Shown piece after piece: positions 1-9,060 of a stretch of DNA of 31,981 bases. Position 1 is the first letter of the stretch. Each line of letters starts with the position of its first letter. The notes under the pieces were generated by a model. The model worked only from the letters and a program-made list of their open reading frames with translations. It was not told the DNA's origin and did no database searches. Made by a program: the position numbers and the translations under genes. This DNA is from Schoenoplectus triqueter (taxonomy: Eukaryota; Streptophyta; Magnoliopsida; Poales; Cyperaceae): contig CAXKVV010000724.1 in assembly GCA_964058805.1 (NCBI GenBank), forward strand, positions 1 to 31,981. Reading direction: 5' to 3'.

Positions 1-377
1 GTGAATGCCGTTAATAGAACGACGATCCTCCGATCGTGTGTAAAGTTTATCAGCAAAAAAGCCGCCAGAGCCGTTGTGTCAATACCAAATATGACACGGT
101 CTTGGAAATCCCATGAACGTGGATAGATGAAGAAATGAAGTGAAATAGTGACTGTGATTAGAACTAAGGATAAAGCTACAACTAGAATCCTCCGTTTTAC
201 TGTTGATATTCGGTGGATGTACAGATAACAAACGGTGAAGTAGATGAATGAATAACCGATTGTAGTTCCTAGAGAGTTGCCGTTGGAGATCAATTTTGTT
301 GATCCTATGATGAAGAGAACCGCAATTGATAGAACTAATGTGGCTGAGATTATGATTTCTCTTTTTTGAAAGGCCAT
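1..377 (-). CDS. Multi-span membrane receptor-like kinase, N-terminal part (runs off the window)
   Basis: Reading leftwards from the ATG at 377-375 the frame stays open for 125 codons plus two bases to the window edge, so only the N-terminus is visible. It begins MAFQKREIIISATLVLS and is closely related, residue by residue, to the start of the complete kinase at 21541-23536 (MAIQKREVILSAILVLA). Shared landmarks are CYLYI.RIS, RSWDFQ.R.IFGID and FT.DRR..VL.TAF. Three to four hydrophobic segments are seen (about residues 7-26, 36-53, 62-82 and 96-112). A membrane-anchored kinase is inferred from the paralogue; the kinase domain itself lies outside the window. Both genes share the pyrimidine-rich CTTCCATCT in the leader just upstream of the ATG. 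No stop or frameshift is present, so the gene may be intact. Confidence 0.85.
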   Translation of the reverse strand, partial: MAFQKREIIISATLVLSIAVLFIIGSTKLISNGNSLGTTIGYSFIYFTVCYLYIHRISTVKRRILVVALSLVLITVTISLHFFIYPRSWDFQDRVIFGIDTTALAAFLLINFTHDRRIVVLLTAF

Positions 378-1124
378 ATGATTTTTTGGTTTATGTTAGA
401 TGGAAGAGGGCACGGAAGAGGATCGGTATGGAAGAGAATGATCTAATTAAATTCTGATTTTTTTCTTTTTTGTTCTGAATATTCTGGATGTTATGTTTTT
501 TTGTGTCTTATTTTGTACAGCGGGGTATGAAAAGCTGAAAATTAAACGTAACAACAGATTAAATTTGAAGAGAAGATTACTTAGTATCAAATTTTATAAG
601 TAGATTTCTAATTGTTAGTCAATGATGCAACTTTATTAGAAACTAATATTTTCATTTAATCCGGTAGGTTTATAATAACTGTTAAGACTTTTAATTAAAC
701 TTTTAATCTTGACCCTAAAGTATAAATGTGGTACTCAACCAAACTATTATTTTCTTTATGAAATAGGTGGTGTGACCACTTTATAAAAAAAAAAGATGGA
801 AGAGGACATGTATATTGAAGCAAAGGGAATTTCCAGTGAGTGAGCTCATGTTAAGATGAAAATTATTGGAAAGTGCGTGAAAGACTAGTACGTCTACGAG
901 ATAACATAGAGAAATGAAAATAAACATGCATTGCTCTACCCGAATCTGGAATTAGATCTGATTGAACCACTAGCCTAAATTTTCCTAGTCTCCACAGCTC
1001 GGTCTACGCCACTTTGTCATTCATATTTCTTTCTTTCAATTTTGTGAAATCTGTGATATAAAAGTGTAATATTTCAACATTTTCAAATTTATGTTCGATA
1101 ATTATATAATTGAACCTTCGGAAG
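378..1124. other. Upstream region of the edge kinase gene, no gene seen
   Basis: AT-rich intergenic DNA. The part next to 377 must hold the promoter and leader of the minus-strand kinase, but no single clear TATA box can be chosen. No other coding potential is seen. Confidence 0.5.
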
Positions 1125-1540
1125 AATCTTGACAATGAATATTTTAATAACCTTCACAATGAATTTTAACAACCTTCACAATGGGTTATTTTAACAACCT
1201 TCACAATGAAATTTTAAATAAATAAAAAATTCCTAAAAATAAAAATAAAAAGTTATAGATATGTTCTTTTACTTACATTTTTTATAGTATTTCAAATTGC
1301 ATAAAATAACATTATCATTTGGTGGTCCACTAAAGACTATTAAAATTTTATATAATTTATAATTTTAATTTAATGATCTTTGATGAAGTACCAAATGATA
1401 ATAAAATTGTATGAAATTTAAAATAATATCAATCTGTAAGTAAAATAATATATCAATAAAAAATCATTTTTAAGATTTTTTTTTCAAATTTAATTAAAAA
1501 TTCATTGCTAAGACAATCAAAGTAGCCATTGTCAAGGATC
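1125..1540. mobile_element. Palindromic MITE-like element
   Basis: The two halves are imperfect inverted copies of each other around a centre near 1360. The left arm has TATTTCAAATTGCATAAAAT and ATTATCATTTGGTGG; the reverse complement of the right arm has TATTTTAAATTTCATACAAT and ATTATCATTTGGTAC. The termini also correspond: TCTTGACAATG at the left, and CATTGTCAAGG (1527-1537) inverted at the right. There is no coding capacity. The left arm alone carries three extra copies of ACCTTCACAATG (near 1150, 1172 and 1197). No convincing target-site duplication was found, so the exact ends and superfamily are unknown. Confidence 0.65.
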
Positions 1541-2261
1541 CCTCCTCTTTAATTAATTACTATCAGTTCATGTATATAATTTCAAAATATTAAGTTAATT
1601 CTACGAAAACTATGTAGAATTTCAGTAAAAATAGTGAAAAATTAAGAAGACCAAAAATATAGGTTATACTGCAAAAATATTTAAAGAAATTTGGTTAATT
1701 TATTTCTTTGCAAGAACGAATGTACCATCTTTTATTTATGATTTTCACGCAACGGCTTTGGAATGCCGATTTTTTTATTAAAAAAATAAATCACGATTAT
1801 GACAGCAACCATTTGAAATTTATATAATAAAATAGACTTGGCAAATCTGCTCCCCGGCTCCCGAACGGAAATAAAATTTCCGCAATTTTTTTTGTAATTA
1901 AAAGGAAAAAAAAGAGAAATGACATGAGTGGTAGTTTTTTTGCGGTAGTAGCGTGAATCGAGCTTGAACAGTCTCAGTATTTTAGACTGAATTTTAAACT
2001 CAGTCTTAAACTATTTTTTTTAACGTTTATTTATTTATTTATACTCAAACATCAACATCTAGTTTGAACCAAGTTTCAGACTCGGTTTCAGATAATTTAT
2101 TTATTTATATCAAACACCAGCCAACAGCCTTCTCCTTCTTCTTCTTTCTCCAACTATTTCTTCAAAATCGTCATAAGAGCTTCCAACTGAAAGCGTGTAT
2201 TTTGACAGATCCAGTTCAGATTCATATTTGACACTCTCCTCTAGAGTATTGAACACGGTCC
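1541..2261. other. AT-rich intergenic DNA
   Basis: No gene or clear element. Short TTTATTTATTTAT runs occur near 2025-2110, together with loose direct repeats of CAGTCT/GACTCAGT type near 1970-2090. Confidence 0.5.
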
Positions 2262-2455
2262 GGGCCGGGCCGGGCCGATCCAAATCCGGACGGTCCACGG
2301 TCCCGCACGGTCCATGGTCCACGGTCCCGCACGGTCCATGGTCCACGGTCCCGCACGGTCCGGTCCAAGGCGGTCCAAATTCGAAAAACCCGAACCCGTC
2401 CCACCGTTGGCCCCCGGAGGCCAGACGGTCCACGGTCCGGTCCGGTCCGGTCCAA
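2262..2455. repeat. GC-rich GGTCC minisatellite
   Basis: A sharply bounded GC-rich island in AT-rich DNA. It opens with GGGCC repeats and ends in GGTCC repeats. The core is a 24-bp unit, GGTCCACGGTCCCGCACGGT followed by CCAT, at 2292-2315 and 2316-2339, with a third, 22-bp copy from 2340. Because 24 is a multiple of three, all frames stay open and give artificial repeats such as TVRDRGPW on the minus strand; these are not treated as genes. Subterminal GGTCC or GGGCC repeats are seen in some plant hAT transposons, so this may be the end of such an element, but no terminal inverted repeats were found. Confidence 0.75.
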
Positions 2456-5170
2456 TTTTTTTTTATAAATTGGAAAAAATAATAATTTATCATATTTTTA
2501 ATAATAATTTTTAACTAATTCGAATTATTATTTTTAATTGTTTAAAAATCTAATAGTACTAAAAAATTAAAAAATTATGAAAAAATAAAATTTCAGAAAA
2601 TTATAATTTTGGAAATACAATGAATTTTTTTTATGAACATGCTTAATTAAAAATGAAGTGACTTTTATGAACATGCTTAATTTTATGGAAAAATCAAATT
2701 CTCCATAAAATTCTGAGAATTTTTATACATTACTTGATTTTTTGGAGTTATAAAAGTCAAAGAAATTCTGAATTATCAATTAATATAATAAAAAATTAAT
2801 TAATCAAGTGTTAAAAAATTAATTGATGGTTGATTAGGGTCAAAATGATAAGTAAAAATTATCAAAAATTTTATTATATTTAAAGAAATTGTTGAGCAAA
2901 TTTTAATGCAATTTGGACAAAGAAATCTTTGAGAAAAAATTTAAAAACAAAAGAGAAATAAGAAAATCAGTAAATGAAGGGCTCCAATTAAAAATCAAAA
3001 TGGAGAGGGTTTAAATTTGAAAATTTCCAGTACCCGAGCTTCTACTTTGCTTCAAAATAGAAAATGGTGATGATAGTCCTATGATGAATACTCACATATT
3101 ATATATCATTGGAAAGAGCATGAAGAGGAGAACACAATGAGATGAAGAACTTGCAAAATGGTTGAGTGGTTTGGGAGAAAATTAAAGGAGAAGTTTTTGA
3201 TCTAAAAATGAAATCGAGCAATCTGAATCATAATTGATCAAATTGACTCTTCAAAGACCTTCTCCATGGTCACAAGAGATTATTTGAGAGTTTTGTTGAA
3301 TTTTAAAAGCTTCAAATTGGTGATACCACGAACTCGCAAATCGGGTCCAAAATCGAGTTGCTCAAACTCTATATCGGAGCATTCTATTAATTGATTAAAC
3401 ATTACAAATCAATTCCTGGTATCAATAAGATGCAAATTCAGCTTTAAAATATGAGAAATGGTGAAAAAATAAAGGAGAACAACTATAGGGTTTGAAATCG
3501 GGTTTGAAGGCAAAAACGGGTCTCAGGTGCATAATTGAGATTCGGCTGTTAATATAATTTACATGAACATTAGCACTTTAATCATCTTTGATTATGTATT
3601 AGAAAATGCATCATAAGAGAGAAAAATACCGATAATGGTCACAAGAACTTGAAACAACATAAGATTACATTAAATACTATAATTAAATAAAACTTAATAC
3701 ATAAACGTACCTCTTGAAGTCATTGTAAACGGCACACAAGTGCTTTAGTGATGATTGCAATGACGAGTAATCCCTTCAACAGTAATCGCTACCTCTTAGA
3801 CCCTACGAGGTTGCACCGGTGGATTTCTCCCTCTTTCTCTATCACACTTTTGCCAATGGAAAACAAAATCTCTTTAATTTGTATTGGATGAGCCGAGAGA
3901 GGATCAGCGGGGGGAGGGGGGTCTTATTTATACCCAACACTTAGTCTATCCATTAGAGATCTAAGTGGGTGGTTATCATTAGTGAATGGTTAACATTAGT
4001 GAGTGGTTATCATAATGCATGCTGAAATAAAATTCTATTAATTGAATTCTAGAAACATGCTTATATTAGAATAACTGAATATTCTAGCACCGGCAAGAGC
4101 TAAAAATGCAGGAAGGGAGTGCCAAGAACGTGTTTGAAACTTTAGAACTTTCTAGAAGTCCCTAAAATAATTTGGTGACCAATTGATGGTTGGGGTGGCA
4201 AATTTATAAATTTTCAGTAAATAAAACAAACCCCGCTTGTACTCCACTTGTGCTCTCAGCTATTAGAACACATTTAAAATACTTAGAACTGGTCTAATAC
4301 ACCATAAAATTTTCAGTAGAATATGAAAGATGAATGAAGAGAGTTGGTGCATGAATTGGTCAAAGAAAGTCAAACTGATCTCAAACACCCATCTACTACC
4401 CCATATGTCTATTTAAACCCCTCTCGTATTTCAAACACAAGACACACATAACCTATCACAAGCTGAATGCTAATATAAAACGCTGCCAAAACCAATTGAA
4501 ACTCAAATTATACACAAAATAAGATCCAATCTTTGAATTGAGATCAAAATCAAGCTCAAAGATATAAGAATCATTCAATTTCTCTTCTACTCAAGTTACA
4601 AATTAGGTCGAGGTAGGTCTCTATCAGATAAATATAGATATCAAGAGTGTATTGGAGCTTGTAATTCTGATATGTTCAATAAAGATTAAGTTTTGATGTG
4701 CAATATCGATTTTTCTTCTTTTCATTGATATTTTTATATTGTAATTCGATCTTCTTGATTTATTTTTCTTTTCTTTTAGCTCAAATTTGCATACAAATAT
4801 CGTTGAATGTTAGATAAAAAAAGGAAAAAAATCAAGCTCAAAGATTAATGAATCCTTTATTAAAGATCAATGAATCCCTTAGAAAAGGAAAAATATGAAG
4901 AGATCTGCTTCAAATCTTATGAAACTTTCAGATCTCATAGAAATAAATCATATGAATCTATAGAAACTAATTTTATATTTTTTTGTTACACTAATTATCT
5001 TCTTTGATTTGTCAATTTATAAAGCAATCTTAAATTTTACAATTTACCTTGTTTGAGTTTTGTGTAGGGATTCAAATATAAATGGATTAGTGCACAAGAA
5101 CCAAAACTAATGATGGGATACAAGAGCTTAATCAAGACTGCATTAGGCTTAGGTTTAATTAGACTCAAAC
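2456..5170. other. Unassigned, probably transposon-derived DNA
   Basis: No protein-coding gene is recognisable. TTTATGAACATGCTTAATT occurs twice (near 2632 and 2665), and TGACTTTTAT near 2660 is matched inversely by ATAAAAGTCA near 2750. At 4400-4690 a TATA-like TCTATTTAAACCCC is followed by a leader-like stretch and an AATAAA at about 4678, the order expected in an LTR, but no LTR ends could be fixed. Around 3780-3960 the base composition is less AT-rich and contains a short G-run (near 3910) next to TTATTTATA. These remain unexplained. Confidence 0.35.
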
Positions 5171-6208
5171 TGTGTTGAATTGGTCAAGATAAATTGAGCT
5201 TAAACAACAAAGAAAAATGTTTCTGCCCAGTGAATCATTGTAACGGTTCAGTAATCATTATAACGGTTCATCTCAATACTCAAAAATATTCTAAGGCAGA
5301 AAAGTTCATATAGAAACCAGAGCGTATCGTTATGTAACGATTCAGAAATCATTGCAACGATTTATGAAACGTATAACGATTCAGTGAATCGTTATAATGT
5401 TTCAGCTCAATCAGATCTAATGGCTATTTTTTCTAAGCCGTTATAACGATTTTCAAATCATTATAACGGTTCAGGTCGAAAATAGTTTAATCAGCTGTTT
5501 CAGAAAATCTATATTAAAAGGAACACCTCTCTTACTGATTAATAATCTAATTTGTCTAGCTAAATCATTACACTGGAGAGTTTACTAGCCATATACAAAA
5601 TGAAAGAGACAATCCAAGAGATTGAAACACTCAATTAGCCAAATTCTTGTTTAAACTCAATTTAGCTTCTCTCCGTTCTTCCAACTTAATCCTTCATGAT
5701 CTACTTATAAACTGTTTTGAGCTATTGTGCTCACCTTTTTTGAGTTGTAGTGCTCATCTTTCTTGAGTGTGTTGTCACTCACTTCTTGAGTGTGTTGTCA
5801 CACACTTCTTATTTTTTAGTGTGTTGTCACTCACTTTTTTTAGTGTGTTATCACTCTTGTTATCGATAGGTTTGACATCCTATTTTTGTGTAATGGACCA
5901 AGTTCTACAAGTGTAAAACTATTTTTTAGTGTTTCGGCTCAACCTCAATTGTTGGTGGTTGAGAGTCTCGAAGACATAGATATTTTTAAGCCAAACTCCG
6001 TTACATCTTGTGTTCTTGTTTGATATTTTTTTCTTTTCTCATATTTCTTTGATTGCTATATTCTTGTGAGAATTGAATCGAATTGAATTATATTTCGCTG
6101 ACATTACACTTAAACACTAAGCCCAAAATCGATTTATACATTTCTACCTTAGGTTCTTTACATTCTTGCACTATTTTGACCTTTAGTACCACCATCCAAG
6201 GGCTATCA
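5171..6208 (+). repeat. Probable 5' LTR of a decayed copia element
   Basis: This stretch lies directly before a tRNA-iMet-type primer binding site (6212) and a copia gag remnant. It begins near TGTTGAATTGG, contains a TATA-like TATATTAAAAGG near 5510, has an upstream repeat array (5231-5475) where U3 enhancers would lie, and ends near ATCA at 6205-6208. Between 5700 and 5860 the phrase GTGTTGTCAC-TCAC recurs several times, which is also typical of repetitive LTR sequence. The 3' LTR was not found in the window, so the left boundary is a guess and the element is incomplete. Confidence 0.4.
5231..5475. repeat. Array of ~19-bp AATCATTATAACGGTTCAG repeats
   Basis: About eight diverged copies of the motif AATCATTATAACGGTTCAG lie here, starting near 5233, 5253, 5325, 5348, 5369, 5387, 5437 and 5456. 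Several are mutually inverted: ATAACGATTC (5373-5382) pairs perfectly with GAATCGTTAT (5386-5395), and CCGTTATAA (near 5439) with TTATAACGG (near 5461). The AACGG core resembles the MYB-type MSA core known from mitotic plant promoters. Placed upstream of the LTR TATA, the array could be a U3 enhancer; that role is inferred. Confidence 0.7.
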
Positions 6209-6211
6209 AAG

Positions 6212-6223
6212 TGGTATCAAAGT
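6212..6223 (+). other. Retrotransposon primer binding site (tRNA-iMet type)
   Basis: TGGTATCAAAGT matches the usual copia primer binding site TGGTATCAGAGC, the complement of the 3' end of initiator methionine tRNA, at 10 of 12 positions. It lies just after the probable LTR end and about 90 bp before the gag remnant, which is the expected arrangement. Confidence 0.65.
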
Positions 6224-6299
6224 AGGAGCTCAGTTTTAATTATTTTATTTGAGGTATTTTTGGTCCAAGATGACTTCTTTGATGCATTTAAAAGAACCA

Positions 6300-6627
6300 T
6301 TAACTCTAGGTCTTAATTGCGAAAATTTCAGATTTTGAAAGAAATGTATGGTGAACTATCTCAACATACTAGACGTTTGGAATGTTGTCCAACATGGTTA
6401 TGTACCACATTATGATCCTAGCAACCTCACATTGACACAAAAGGCCAAAGAACTGAAATCTCAAAACGATTATGCCGCCAATGTTATCTTAAATTTGGTT
6501 AGTAAAAGAATTGTTATATTATTTGATATTATCAAAAATTGCTAGTGAGATGTGGGAGACCCTATTGAATAGATTTGAGGGCAACTCTCAAATGAAAAGA
6601 ACAAAATTAATGGATCTAGAGAAATAA
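6300..6627 (+). pseudogene. Ty1/copia gag fragment, broken
   Basis: Translation gives a typical plant copia Gag N-terminal region: LNCENF, then VNYLNILDVWNVVQHGYVP, then ASEMWETLLNRFEGNSQMK and KRTKLMDLEK. Gag of this type normally has the order F..WK..M, then a W at the start of a second helix, then S..E.W..L...FEG, all seen here. Two lesions kill it. A TGA at 6336-6338 stands where the conserved W of the WK pair should be, and a +1 frame change lies between about 6535 and 6541. The frame then stops at TAATAA (6625). No protease, integrase or reverse transcriptase is found downstream, so only the 5' end of the element survives. Confidence 0.75.
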
Positions 6628-6977
6628 TAAGAAAGTAAAAGATTTTATATTTTTTATCAAATAAAAATAAATTTAATTTCAAAATTAAATCAACATTCAC
6701 CTAAAATCAAAATCAAAATAAAATAAAAAATAACTCTCAATATTTAAAATTGAATAATTTCACATATCAATAAATAAAAGAAAAGTCAATTAAAAATAAT
6801 AAAAAAATAAAAAAAATAAAAGATTGAGGCTAATGATCTGAGTTGTCATTAATTTAGACTTATGATATGAACTGACATTAATTGAGATTCAAAAGGTGTA
6901 GACTATCTTTCATGCTCTTACTCATAATAACTACTTAAAATTACTTAGCTATTCTGTTTATTTTTTCTTTTCTTAAT
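6628..6977. other. AT-rich DNA after the gag remnant
   Basis: A-rich, low-complexity sequence with AAATAAAAT runs. A short direct repeat (TGA.CTGA.TTGACATTAATT type) occurs near 6832-6885. No gene is seen. Confidence 0.5.
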
Positions 6978-7499
6978 CAGAGGTTTCTCGTATTCAAAAC
7001 TCAGGGTAATTAGTAATGGGGGTTTGCGCCCATTAGAATCTTAAAGACCCCATAATCTCTAAAAAAATTTAAATGTGCATCCCAAATTCATATAAATATA
7101 TCTCAATGCACACTTAAAGGGATCTCCATGTCCTTCCGTAATTCATCATCCAGTTTCTTTTCAGGGTGGTGAAAGACGCGAAAAAGGGTCGCACAACTAT
7201 TCAATCAAACTCGGCGCCTCAAACCCAACCCCCTGCCGCTAGGTCATTATTACTTATCATAACGTATTGTGCGACCCTTTTTCGCGCGCTCCGTACCGCC
7301 GCTGGGCGATGGGATGCGGAAGAAGGACACGGAAATCCCTCTCAAGCGTGCATCTGTTTAACGCCGGCTGATTCTGCCGTTTAGAAAGATTTGGATGCAC
7401 ATTTAGGGGGTTTTTAGTGATTGTGAGTTCTTATAGATTCCGGTGGGCGCAAGCCCCCACCGTTAATTACCCTGGGCTACTAACCTCGAGGCACCTCTG
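6978..7499. mobile_element. 522-bp foldback element with arms of about 220 bp
   Basis: The ends are CAGAGGT (6978) and ACCTCTG (to 7499), and the inverted similarity continues almost to the centre. The outer arm shares CAGGGTAATTA, TTGCGCCCA and AAATGTGCATCC. The middle shares GGGAT.TCC.TGTCCTTC. The innermost part is a perfect 20-bp inverted repeat, CGCGAAAAAGGGTCGCACAA, at 7177-7196 against 7267-7286. The loop is about 70 bp. Long inverted arms without coding capacity fit a foldback or Mutator-like non-autonomous element, but flanking 9-mers (TTTCTTAAT and GATCTTTAA) do not match, so the superfamily is open. The 72-codon frame inside is a by-product. Confidence 0.75.
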
Positions 7500-7579
7500 G
7501 ATCTTTAAAAGGGAGAAGCAAATAGTATAGTTAAATGATGGTCAAGTGGTCATCTGGGTTCACTAAAAGGTCGATCCCG

Positions 7580-8215
7580 TGGAAGACGAACCTACTACAG
7601 ATCGGTTCAGTCCTTATCGCCTCGAGAGATAACCTTACTACAGATCAGATTAATCTCTTCGAAGGGGTTCGAGGTGAGTCTACTACAGAACGACTCAACC
7701 TCAGTTCATCTAGAAAATGAACCTACTTCAGAACGGTTCACAGTTGATCCTATGAAAGACGAACCTACTACAGATCGGTTCAGTCTTTACCGCCTCGAGA
7801 GATAACCTTACTACAGATCAGATTAATCTCTTCAGAGGGGTTTGAAGTGAGTCTACTACAGAACGACTCAACCTCAGTTGATCTAGAAGATAAACCTACT
7901 ACAGAACGGTTCAATCTTAACTAGTCAACAGCCAATCACACAAAATACAACTCGAAGCACTGAGCCGGTTAATCTTGAGGTTGGTGAATCAGGAGAAGGG
8001 TGAATTTGGCCCACGTGTTTCTTCTCACCGATCTTCTAGATCATGAATTCGAAGCACTAAGCCGATTCATAAACCTAGGAACACAACTGCACACAACGTC
8101 AAACCTGAAGCACTAAGCTAGCTTGACATTGAGGCATGTGTTAGTGAAGGAACCTACTACAGAACGGTTCTCATTCACTATTTTGTGGATGAATCTACTA
8201 CAGAACGATTCAATC
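7580..8215. repeat. Hairpin array with conserved loop TACTACAGA(A/T)C
   Basis: Ten hairpin-like units share the core TACTACAGAAC or TACTACAGATC (one has TACTTCAGAAC). Where the stem is clear it flanks an 11-nt loop exactly: GAACC/GGTTC (7588-7608, 7719-7739, 7761-7781, 8150-8170), GAGTC/GACTC (7676-7696, 7849-7869), GAATC/GATTC (8191-8211), and AACC/GGTT (7893-7911). Two more (7624-7660, 7797-7833) pair GAGAT-AA with TTAATCTC around a longer centre. Many stems extend outwards, for example AAAGAC/GTCTTT (7755-7788) and TAGTGAA/TTCACTA (8142-8180). The first three units are duplicated as the fifth to seventh (period 173). Function is unknown and no known element family is recognised. Confidence 0.85.
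7949..8127. repeat. Second hairpin family with loop AAGCACT(A/G)AGC
   Basis: Three hairpins inside the larger array share another 11-nt loop, AAGCACTGAGC or AAGCACTAAGC (7955-7965, 8052-8062, 8108-8118). Stems differ: AACTCG/CGGTT, ATGAATTCG/CGATTCAT, and an outer GTCAA/TTGAC. The first two pair well next to the loop; the third pairs only in its outer part. Loop length equals that of the first family although the sequence is unrelated. Confidence 0.7.
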
Positions 8216-8285
8216 TCACATCTCAGGAGATAAACCAGAAGACAAACTTATCGACGGATGAGTTCGGTCTTACTAGTTCAAATAG

Positions 8286-8610
8286 TCATGAATTACTTGT
8301 TCATGATACCAAGTCATCAAGATGTCACTTCTCTCGGACATCGTAATGTTCTCATCTCTTGGAATCGACATATCTCTTCATGTTGATGTCGCAACCTTGG
8401 TTATTCTTCAACGAGCGTCAAGATGTTCTTGTCTCGACATATCTCCTCATATTGATGTTGCAGCCTTGGTTATTCTTCGTCAAGATGTTCTTGTCTCGAC
8501 TAATTATTCTAGTATGTTGCATTACTTGTGCAAAACCACTATGTTGCTCTACACTCCTTGTGTGAGCGTATTCATTCATCTCTAAAATGTAAAAAGGATT
8601 ATTACATTTT
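8286..8610. repeat. Further hairpins, partly repeated
   Basis: Perfect or near-perfect hairpins follow one another: TCATGAA/TTCATGA (8286-8306, loop 7), GATGTC/GACATC (8321-8342, loop 10), CGACATATC/GATGTCG (8366-8391, loop 10), CGACATATC/GATGTTG (8435-8460, with one G-T pair), and AAAATGTA/TACATTTT (8584-8610, loop 11). The phrase AAGATGTTCTTGTCTCGAC and the phrase CCTTGGTTATTCTTC each occur twice. Overlapping open frames here are not supported as genes. Confidence 0.7.
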
Positions 8611-8689
8611 GTTAATTTTTTTATTATTAAGATAATGCCTCTCATTATTATCTCTATTACAAAGGTGATCATATATCTATTTTTTTATT

Positions 8690-9060
8690 TTTAAACTCTA
8701 TTTATTTCTGTAGAAAATTATTTACAAAAAATAATAGGAAATGGGTTAGCTATTAACTAGAATTTTATTTATATTTTTGGGATTTTATAATAGCTAAAGT
8801 AATAGAATTTTTATTTTATTATTTTTGAACTCTATTCATTTTCGTAGGAAATCACTTACAAAAATAATAGAAAATAAATTGGCTATGATTTTATTTGAAT
8901 TTTAGGATATTTATAATAGCCAAAGTAATAGAATTTTGTTATTGTATTTTTATTATTTTGAAATACTATTTATTTTGTAGAAATTATTTACAAAACAAAA
9001 GATGAATTAGCTATATTATTTTTATTTTGATTTTTAGAATTTATAATAGCTAAAGGAATC
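8690..9060. repeat. Three 134-bp modules, each with two hairpins
   Basis: Modules start at 8698, 8832 and 8966, exactly 134 bp apart. Each holds a first hairpin (CTATT...GTA pairing with TTAC...AATAG, except that the third copy lacks the final AATAG) and a second, wider one with a loop of about 30 nt. The second stem is TTAGCTAT/ATAGCTAA in modules one and three (8746-8797, 9007-9053) but TTGGCTAT/ATAGCCAA in module two (8879-8923), a paired A-to-G and T-to-C change. Weaker, more diverged copies seem to continue to about 9330. No coding frame is present. Confidence 0.75.

Noticed and set aside
2110..2514. Four overlapping open frames on both strands with GPWTVRDR-type repeats
   Set aside because: They are read-throughs of the 24-bp GGTCC minisatellite, whose length is a multiple of three. 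Being open on both strands shows no coding selection.
5231..5475. Origin-type iterons
   Set aside because: The context (primer binding site and gag remnant downstream) is that of an LTR. The 19-bp repeats fit U3 enhancers better.
7166..7384. 72-codon frame with methionine start
   Set aside because: It lies in the centre and right arm of the 522-bp foldback element, has no recognisable domain, and is explained by the GC-rich palindrome.
7580..8215. CRISPR array
   Set aside because: Repeats are hairpins with variable stems, spacing is irregular (period 173 for a block, otherwise 30-250 bp), and the DNA is a plant nuclear genome.
8322..8672. Three overlapping frames of 68-87 codons
   Set aside because: They cross the duplicated hairpin phrases and have repetitive composition. 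Several frames and both strands are open over the same bases.
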